Under the pieces are notes generated by a model. That model made no database searches. It was not told the origin of the DNA and saw only the letters and a program-made list of their open reading frames with translations. Below, piece after piece: positions 59,144-64,000 of a stretch of DNA of 64,000 nt (positions within the stretch are counted from its first letter, which is position 1; each line of letters starts with the position of its first letter). Made by a program: the position numbers and the translations under genes. Origin of the DNA: UBA4720 sp038227135 (GTDB taxonomy: Bacteria > Gemmatimonadota > Gemmatimonadetes > Gemmatimonadales > Gemmatimonadaceae); contig JBBRQC010000004.1 of NCBI GenBank assembly GCA_038227135.1, positions 54,609 through 118,608 of the forward strand. The letters run 5' to 3'.

Positions 59144-60397
59144 CTACTTCTCGACCGTTCCCGAGGTGGTGTCCCCGTACTTGTAAGTGGCCCGCGCGGC
59201 CTTGTTGAGATGCCAGTTCGGCTTCGCCGCGAATGAGCCGGGCGCGACGTGTCCATACGCCGAGAGGAACGCAACGGAGACCTTCGTATTGGAGCGCGGC
59301 TTGCCATCCTCGTCCGGCGTCTGGGGCGCGATCACCGTCACCGGCTGCGGCATCGCCTTGACTTCTTTGGCGATCGCCGTCGCTCGTGCCACATCGTTTG
59401 GTGACAACGGGCGCATGACGAATGGAATCGAGTACTGCTTCAACAGCTTTTCCATCTCGGCGTTCCAGGCGGCCTGCTCCGGATCTGTCGCATCGAGCAG
59501 CGAGACGACCATGCCCGACTGACCACCCAGAATGAACCCGAACATCTCGTGCTTATTGGGATAGGGAATCAGCCACTTGCCTGCTTCGAGGTGAGCCAAC
59601 GAGCCACGCTCGAATGGATCGGGTCTATCCGCAAATCCGGTCGCAGCCTTGACGTCGCTGGCCCCCGCAATCTTGACTCCTTCCGCTTCGATAATGCGCT
59701 TCGCGACGTTGACTCTGTCACGACCCAGCCCGCAGTGCACGAAGTATTTCCCTTTCCCGGTGCGAGCGATCTCCCGAAGCTTCTGCAAGGATTCTTCGTT
59801 GTCGCTGACCCAGGGCAGCATCGGTGCCTGGATGAACTGGAGGTGCAGCTTCTTGGTCGCGTCCCGCTCGGCGCTGATACCCTCTCTCTCGATCACAACG
59901 CCAGGATGCTGGAGCGAGATGACCGCCGTCACTCCTGCTTTCTTGAGCGCCTCAAGCTTTACATCGTCAGGATAGGCCCCGAACAGGAATTCTGCTCCGC
60001 CCGCGACGTTGTAGGAACCGCCGTCTCCGCCGCCCGCAATCCCGGCCAGCAATTTTGCCGGATTGGACCATTCCCACGCAGTGCCGGCCGCCAGGAGCGT
60101 GAAGACGGCCGCGATTCCCCACCGGGTGTTCCGGTTTCGCGCGCGAAACATTACGCCCACTATCCAGCGCGTGAGCAGCAGCGAGAGAACGAGATACAGC
60201 AGGATCACGACTATGAGCACGTGATCCTGGGAGCTCTGCTCCCACCCCGCTCGGCCCATTCCCTCGGTGATCAACCTCACCGGACCGACGAGAACCGCCG
60301 TGCCCAGTACGAGGCCCACCAGCAGCCACATATAAAAGAACGTTCCGAGCACTGAACCAGCGCTCGGTCTTACGCGCGCAGACGCAGAAGTTGCCAT
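59144..60397 (-). CDS. membrane-anchored HCx5R (dual-specificity-type) phosphatase-like protein
   Basis: 417 residues, ATG at 60397. Three N-terminal hydrophobic segments (FFYMWLLVGLVLGTAVLVG; LIVVILLYLVLSLLLTRWIV; WGIAAVFTLLAAGTAWEW) are followed by a soluble part with the phosphatase signature HCGLGRDR, i.e. Cys, five residues, Arg. Before it stand GVTAVISLQHPG and EFLFGAYPDDVKLEAL, as in DSP-fold enzymes. The orientation (cytoplasmic or outside) is not settled. No other phosphatase in the window could oppose the Ser/Thr kinase. Start: RBS is not strong. Confidence 0.8.
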   Translation of the reverse strand: MATSASARVRPSAGSVLGTFFYMWLLVGLVLGTAVLVGPVRLITEGMGRAGWEQSSQDHVLIVVILLYLVLSLLLTRWIVGVMFRARNRNTRWGIAAVFTLLAAGTAWEWSNPAKLLAGIAGGGDGGSYNVAGGAEFLFGAYPDDVKLEALKKAGVTAVISLQHPGVVIEREGISAERDATKKLHLQFIQAPMLPWVSDNEESLQKLREIARTGKGKYFVHCGLGRDRVNVAKRIIEAEGVKIAGASDVKAATGFADRPDPFERGSLAHLEAGKWLIPYPNKHEMFGFILGGQSGMVVSLLDATDPEQAAWNAEMEKLLKQYSIPFVMRPLSPNDVARATAIAKEVKAMPQPVTVIAPQTPDEDGKPRSNTKVSVAFLSAYGHVAPGSFAAKPNWHLNKAARATYKYGDTTSGTVEK

Positions 60398-60424
60398 CCC
60401 GCTCCACCTCTCCTTGATATACGT

Positions 60425-61345
60425 CTATCCCCTCTTTGGGATAAGCAAGCAGCCGGCCAGCGGGTCAACGGACACCGATAGGGGGGTGTCAGGGAGCAGC
60501 TCACCGTCCGCCTGGGCGATCATCGGGGGGACGGTTTCGACCCGGAATTCCCGGCCCGACCTGTAGAAGAGGCAGGGATCTGCCCGGAAATCCTTGCGCA
60601 GCATCCTCCAAAGTATTCTCATGGCATCCCACAGCGAATCGGGAGCGAAAACGCATGCGTTGAGGAGCCCGTCATCGTGAACGATCCCGTCGCCAAACGC
60701 GACGAGGTTGTTGAGAACCGCCCCGAAATTCGCGATGAGGATCGCCGACGCCCTCCGCTCGTATACCACGCCGTCTACCGTGAGGCGGAGGTCGAACTTC
60801 TGGTTGCGAAGGACCGCCTTGTAGCCCCCAAGGACGTACGCCATGAACCCGAAACGCTTCTTGAGCCGGTCCGGCGCCTCCGAGATCATAGTCGCATCCA
60901 GACCCACACCGACACCGATCGCGAAGCGTCGCCCGTCGCCCAGCCTGCCCAGGTCCATCGTCGCTTCGTCGCCCGCCAGCAGAAGGGGCACCGCGCGGGC
61001 CGGATTGATGGGGATCCGCAAGGTTCTGGCGACCACGTTGGCGGTTCCTCCGGCCAGAACGCCGACTGGAGGGCCCTGATGAGCGAGCGCGCTCAAAACC
61101 TCCATCACCGTCCCGTCACCGCCGAGGGTGAACACCGCGTCGAATTTGGACGCGTGCGTTTTGGCGAGGACAGCCGCGTGGCCGGGCGCTTCCGTGAGCA
61201 TCATTTGGCATTCCACCCCGGCGTCGGCGAATGCCTTGAGCGCCTTCGTCCGGATCCTGCTTCCCCGCCGCGACGCGGGATTGACGATCAGCAGGACTCG
61301 CCCGATCCGCCTTGGCGCCAGCTTCATCGCAGTCGCCCCGCTCAC
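60425..61345 (-). CDS. diacylglycerol kinase-family lipid kinase (DagK/YegS-like)
   Basis: 306 residues from a GTG at 61345 overlapping the kinase stop (GTGA). The N-terminal nucleotide-binding domain has LLIVNPASRRGSRIR, the diagnostic TLGGDGTVMEVLSAL and GVLAGGTANVVARTL; the C-terminal beta domain has FAIGVGVGLDATMISEAPDR and MIAQADGEL. It phosphorylates a lipid (diacylglycerol, sphingosine or similar); which one is not predictable. It lies between the hybrid kinase and the phosphatase-like gene. Confidence 0.9.
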   Translation of the reverse strand: MSGATAMKLAPRRIGRVLLIVNPASRRGSRIRTKALKAFADAGVECQMMLTEAPGHAAVLAKTHASKFDAVFTLGGDGTVMEVLSALAHQGPPVGVLAGGTANVVARTLRIPINPARAVPLLLAGDEATMDLGRLGDGRRFAIGVGVGLDATMISEAPDRLKKRFGFMAYVLGGYKAVLRNQKFDLRLTVDGVVYERRASAILIANFGAVLNNLVAFGDGIVHDDGLLNACVFAPDSLWDAMRILWRMLRKDFRADPCLFYRSGREFRVETVPPMIAQADGELLPDTPLSVSVDPLAGCLLIPKRG

Positions 61346-63939
61346 GCCGCGTCCAACACCTTGCGAACCTGCATTGCCAGCTTTTCCGCCGTGAATGGTT
61401 TCTGTATGAACGAGATGCCGGGGTCGTTGAGCCCCCGCCTAATGATCTCGTCGTCCGTGTATCCCGACATATAGAGTACCCGCAAGCTCGGTCGGTCCGT
61501 GTGCAATGCGTCCACGAGCTCTCGCCCGCTCATCTCCGGCATCACTATGTCCGTCAGGACCATGTCGACCGCGAGATCCACATCCGACGCGAGCTGCAGG
61601 GCGTTGCTCCCGCCTTCGGCGGCCAGCACGTCGTAACCCCGCGATTTGAGTACGCGCTCGACGAGATTTCGCACCGATTTGTCGTCCTCTACGAGCAATA
61701 TCGTTTCCGTCCCGGATAAAGAAACGTCATGCGACGTCTCCGCCCCCTGGGCCAAAGCGAAACCCGCGGCTCGCGGAAAGTAGACGCGGAAAACCGTTCC
61801 TGCATGCGGGGTGCTGGCGACAGAAATTCCACCTCCCGACTGTTTCACGATGCCGTAGACGGTCGACAATCCCAGACCCGTTCCCTTGCCCTGCCCCTTA
61901 GTGGTAAAGAATGGCTCGAAGATCCTGGCTTGCGTGGCCGGGTCCATCCCGAGACCCGTGTCGGTGACCTCGAGCATCACGTACTCGCCAGGTCCGGTTG
62001 GCATCGCGGGCAAACCGGCGCCGTCGCCCGCGATTTCATTCGACGTTCTGAATGTGATCAATCCGCCGGACGGCATGGCGTCGCGGGCATTCAATGCGAG
62101 GTTCATCAGAATCTGCTGAAGCTGACCGGGGTCCGCGCCTATGGAGCCGAGCTCTGCTCCATGTACGATCTTGATGCGAATGTCCTCGCCGATGAGACGC
62201 CGCAGCATCGGCTCGAACTCGTCCAGCGTGTGGTTCAGGTCGAGCACCCGTGGCTGCAGAAGCTGCTTGCGACTGAACGCGAGTAGCTGGCGCGTGAGCT
62301 CGGCGGCCCGCTCCGCCGCCTTTTTTATTTCCGCAAGATCTCCTTGCTGCTCCTCATCGATGTTCGGCGCGCCCACCAGGAAATCGATTCTTCCTGAGAT
62401 CACCGTCAGCAGATTGTTGAAATCATGAGCTACTCCACCTGCGAGCTGTCCCACCGATTCCATCTTTTGCGCCTGTCGAAGCTCGCCCTCGAGCGCGGCT
62501 TGCTCCGTGACATCGCGCAGGTTGACAACAATCCCTTCAACTCCGGGCACGTCGAGAAGATTGATTATCACGCCGTCGAAGATTCTCCACGATCCATCCC
62601 GGTGGCGATAGCGCGCCTGTCCCGACACGGACGCGCCTGGAGACAGTTGCACGGCCTGAAGCAGTTCCCTCACCCCTGGCCAGTCGCTCGGGTGAACCAT
62701 TTCCTGCGCGCTGAGCGCAAGGAGTTCCTCCTGGGAGTAGCCGAGGTTGCGTGACATCGCCGGACTTACGTATTGCCGCGTACCACTCGGGCTGACGATG
62801 ACGATCATATCATCGACTTTCTCGATGATCGCCCGAAAACGCATCTCGCTCTTACGCAGAGCATCCTCGCGCTTTTCCAGCGTTTCGGCCATCGCGTTCA
62901 ACGCGTTGCTCAGGACCCCGATCTCATCCTGACTCGCGGCGAGAGTCGACCTATGTGAGAGATCCCCTTTCGACAGGAGCGCTGCATCGCGCACTACCGT
63001 CCGCATGGGAACGATGATTCGCGTCGCCTGCGTCCAGGCGAGAACGATCGCCACCAGCAATGCGAGCGCGCCAAATCCGATCGCTCGCCAGAAGTCCGCG
63101 CTCTGCTTTGCGAAAGCGAGGATTTGCGGCGTGCCGACGTGCACGGTCCACGGCACGTGCCTCGCGGTGACGAATCCGGAAAACACGTTGACGCCGTCAA
63201 GGTCGGTCACTGCGGCGGTGCCCGCGGTCCTCGATCGCAATGCGGCGAAGAAAGGAGTTTTGCTGACATCCTTTCCCAGCCACGTGGAAGGCTCGCGCGA
63301 GCGGAAGATCACCGTGCCGTGGGAATCCATGATCGTCGTGATGCTCCCGCTCGGCATTGCGCTGCCCGAGAACTCCCGCTGCAGGCGCGCGATTGTCACG
63401 AGGCCGATCACCCGAACACCCGCTGAGGTGTCCTCGCGTGAAATCGCGATGGCTAGCGGACCTTGAGTCTTGTATAGGCGCGTTGGCCCCTGGATGTCGA
63501 AACCAAGGAGTGTGTCACCCACTGCGGGTGATGCGAATATCGGCTTCCTGTTCCCGTCTGGGAGAGTGTCCGACGTGCCGATCGCGCGCCCACCGGAAGT
63601 GATCGCGGCAAAGTGGGCAAATTCCTTCGGAAGCTCTTTCGCGACGACACGCAGCAGCTTGTCGTTGCGAAGGGAATCCCTCGGGTTCGGACTCACGGAA
63701 TGGGCGAGAGTCAGAAGAACTGTCTCGACCGATCCGAAACGACTATCCAGTCTGTCCGCGAGTGCTGACGCGTGGTCCAGGGCATTCTGCTCGGCGCTCG
63801 CGCGCTCGTTGAAGCGGTGCTGGCGGGCGACCATTCCGATCAGCAGAACGAACGGGGCAACCGCTGCCAGCACGAGCGCCATGAGGCGCGTCCGCAACCC
63901 GAAAGCTCGGGCGCCAGCGGCAGGAGGGGAATTGGTCAT
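61342..63939 (-). CDS. Cache-HAMP-PAS hybrid sensor histidine kinase with receiver domain
   Basis: 865 residues. TM1 at about 18-38, a periplasmic Cache-type sensor at 40-285 (GLVTIARLQREF, TAAVTDLDGVNVFSGF), TM2 at about 288-305, HAMP to 360 (DEIGVLSNALNAMAETLEKR), PAS at 370-490, and a HWE-like/complex kinase core: VGQLAGGVAHDFNNLLTVIS, NLALNARDAMPSGG, DTGLGMDPATQARIFEPFFT and GKGTGLGLSTVYGIVKQSGG. A receiver domain ends the protein (ILLVEDDKSVRNLVERVL; Asp in MVLTDIVMPEMSG). The ATG at 63939 lies 4 bases beyond the tRNA-Leu 3' end. The closest relative in the window is the PAS-HisKA-REC protein at 44610, which lacks the ATPase. Confidence 0.94.
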   Translation of the reverse strand: MTNSPPAAGARAFGLRTRLMALVLAAVAPFVLLIGMVARQHRFNERASAEQNALDHASALADRLDSRFGSVETVLLTLAHSVSPNPRDSLRNDKLLRVVAKELPKEFAHFAAITSGGRAIGTSDTLPDGNRKPIFASPAVGDTLLGFDIQGPTRLYKTQGPLAIAISREDTSAGVRVIGLVTIARLQREFSGSAMPSGSITTIMDSHGTVIFRSREPSTWLGKDVSKTPFFAALRSRTAGTAAVTDLDGVNVFSGFVTARHVPWTVHVGTPQILAFAKQSADFWRAIGFGALALLVAIVLAWTQATRIIVPMRTVVRDAALLSKGDLSHRSTLAASQDEIGVLSNALNAMAETLEKREDALRKSEMRFRAIIEKVDDMIVIVSPSGTRQYVSPAMSRNLGYSQEELLALSAQEMVHPSDWPGVRELLQAVQLSPGASVSGQARYRHRDGSWRIFDGVIINLLDVPGVEGIVVNLRDVTEQAALEGELRQAQKMESVGQLAGGVAHDFNNLLTVISGRIDFLVGAPNIDEEQQGDLAEIKKAAERAAELTRQLLAFSRKQLLQPRVLDLNHTLDEFEPMLRRLIGEDIRIKIVHGAELGSIGADPGQLQQILMNLALNARDAMPSGGLITFRTSNEIAGDGAGLPAMPTGPGEYVMLEVTDTGLGMDPATQARIFEPFFTTKGQGKGTGLGLSTVYGIVKQSGGGISVASTPHAGTVFRVYFPRAAGFALAQGAETSHDVSLSGTETILLVEDDKSVRNLVERVLKSRGYDVLAAEGGSNALQLASDVDLAVDMVLTDIVMPEMSGRELVDALHTDRPSLRVLYMSGYTDDEIIRRGLNDPGISFIQKPFTAEKLAMQVRKVLDAA

Positions 63940-63943
63940 CTAA

Positions 63944-64000
63944 TGCTCGGGGCGGGGATCGAACCCGCATGGGATCTTATCCCAAGGGATTTTAAGTGCA
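63944..64000 (-). tRNA. partial tRNA-Leu (anticodon TAA probable), cut by the window edge
   Basis: Minus strand, 3' half only. Anticodon loop CTTAAAA (TAA), TCCCT, variable arm GGGAT-AAG-ATCCC, T-arm GCGGG-TTCGATC-CCCGC, acceptor CCCGAGC and discriminator A at 63944. The last four visible bases (TGCA, before the loop) do not pair with TCCCT as the expected GGGA would, so the 5' half may be unusual or the sequence end may be an artefact. Confidence 0.75.

Noticed and set aside
1..64000. CRISPR arrays, insertion sequences, prophage or attachment sites
   Set aside because: No regular spaced repeats, transposase or integrase motifs were seen in any frame.

Overview
The window looks like chromosomal DNA of a GC-rich, Gram-negative-type bacterium. 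I favour the Gemmatimonadota (Gemmatimonadaceae-like). The reasons are the many DUF4388 and TPR proteins, a Ser/Thr kinase joined to a TolB-like domain and TPRs, a type-2 IleS, the DUF3761 protein, and the rplM-rpsI-rpsB-tsf-pyrH-frr-cdsA-dxr-rseP order. The assignment is inferred from gene content and style, not from an rRNA. I count 63 protein genes, one complete and one partial tRNA gene, and one frameshifted gene relic. All genes but two (an HNH nuclease and a DinB protein) are on the minus strand, so the window reads as long right-to-left operons. I see no insertion sequence, prophage or CRISPR array.

Layout in coordinate order. 1-3913: the 5' part of rsmH, a secreted TolB-like/TPR protein, tRNA-Val(TAC), a small membrane protein and rmlB. 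3995-15531: an 11.5 kb chemosensory-like operon (transcribed cheW, cheY, cheA, cheC, an 813-aa TPR protein, a DUF4388 protein, three Roadblock/LC7-type proteins, an MglA-type GTPase, a 72-aa protein, a DUF4388-TPR protein, cheR, cheB). It has no receptor gene and no flagellar gene beside it. It is the most interesting system here: it joins a CheA phosphorelay to a complete MglA/Roadblock polarity module. 15524-23304: rluD, lspA, a DksA/TraR protein, ileS, divIVA, yggS, rseP. 23298-28987: the isoprenoid, phospholipid and translation run dxr-cdsA-frr-pyrH-tsf-rpsB-rpsI-rplM, with no uppS.

29125-31219: a repeated DUF3761 protein, a DUF937 protein and a secreted protein, with a strong terminator and a perfect 15-bp hairpin. 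31308-37710: a biotin-dependent acyl-CoA carboxylase in three genes (carboxyltransferase, biotin carboxylase, biotin carrier). It is interrupted by rlmD and by a FIST sensor that sits next to the frameshifted tail of a histidine kinase. 37822-48330: HNH nuclease, topoisomerase IB, PAS-GAF histidine kinase, MFS exporter, DinB protein, YpfJ-type metallopeptidase, a PAS-HisKA-REC protein with no ATPase domain, and a Ser/Thr kinase. 48412-52580: rpsA with a near-consensus promoter and a terminator, a 71-aa protein, cmk and aroA.

52568-58506: a tightly overlapped lysine/diaminopimelate operon, transcribed dapE-asd-lysC-dapB-dapA-dapD and running on into aroA-cmk. 58538-63939: an unrecognised helical protein, a membrane-anchored HCx5R phosphatase, a diacylglycerol-kinase-like lipid kinase and a Cache-HAMP-PAS hybrid histidine kinase that starts beside a partial tRNA-Leu at the right edge.

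The main limits are these. Families were assigned by eye from motifs. Several starts are TTG, GTG or possibly CTG and were chosen from overlaps, Shine-Dalgarno spacing and family N-termini. Promoters and terminators are pattern calls only.
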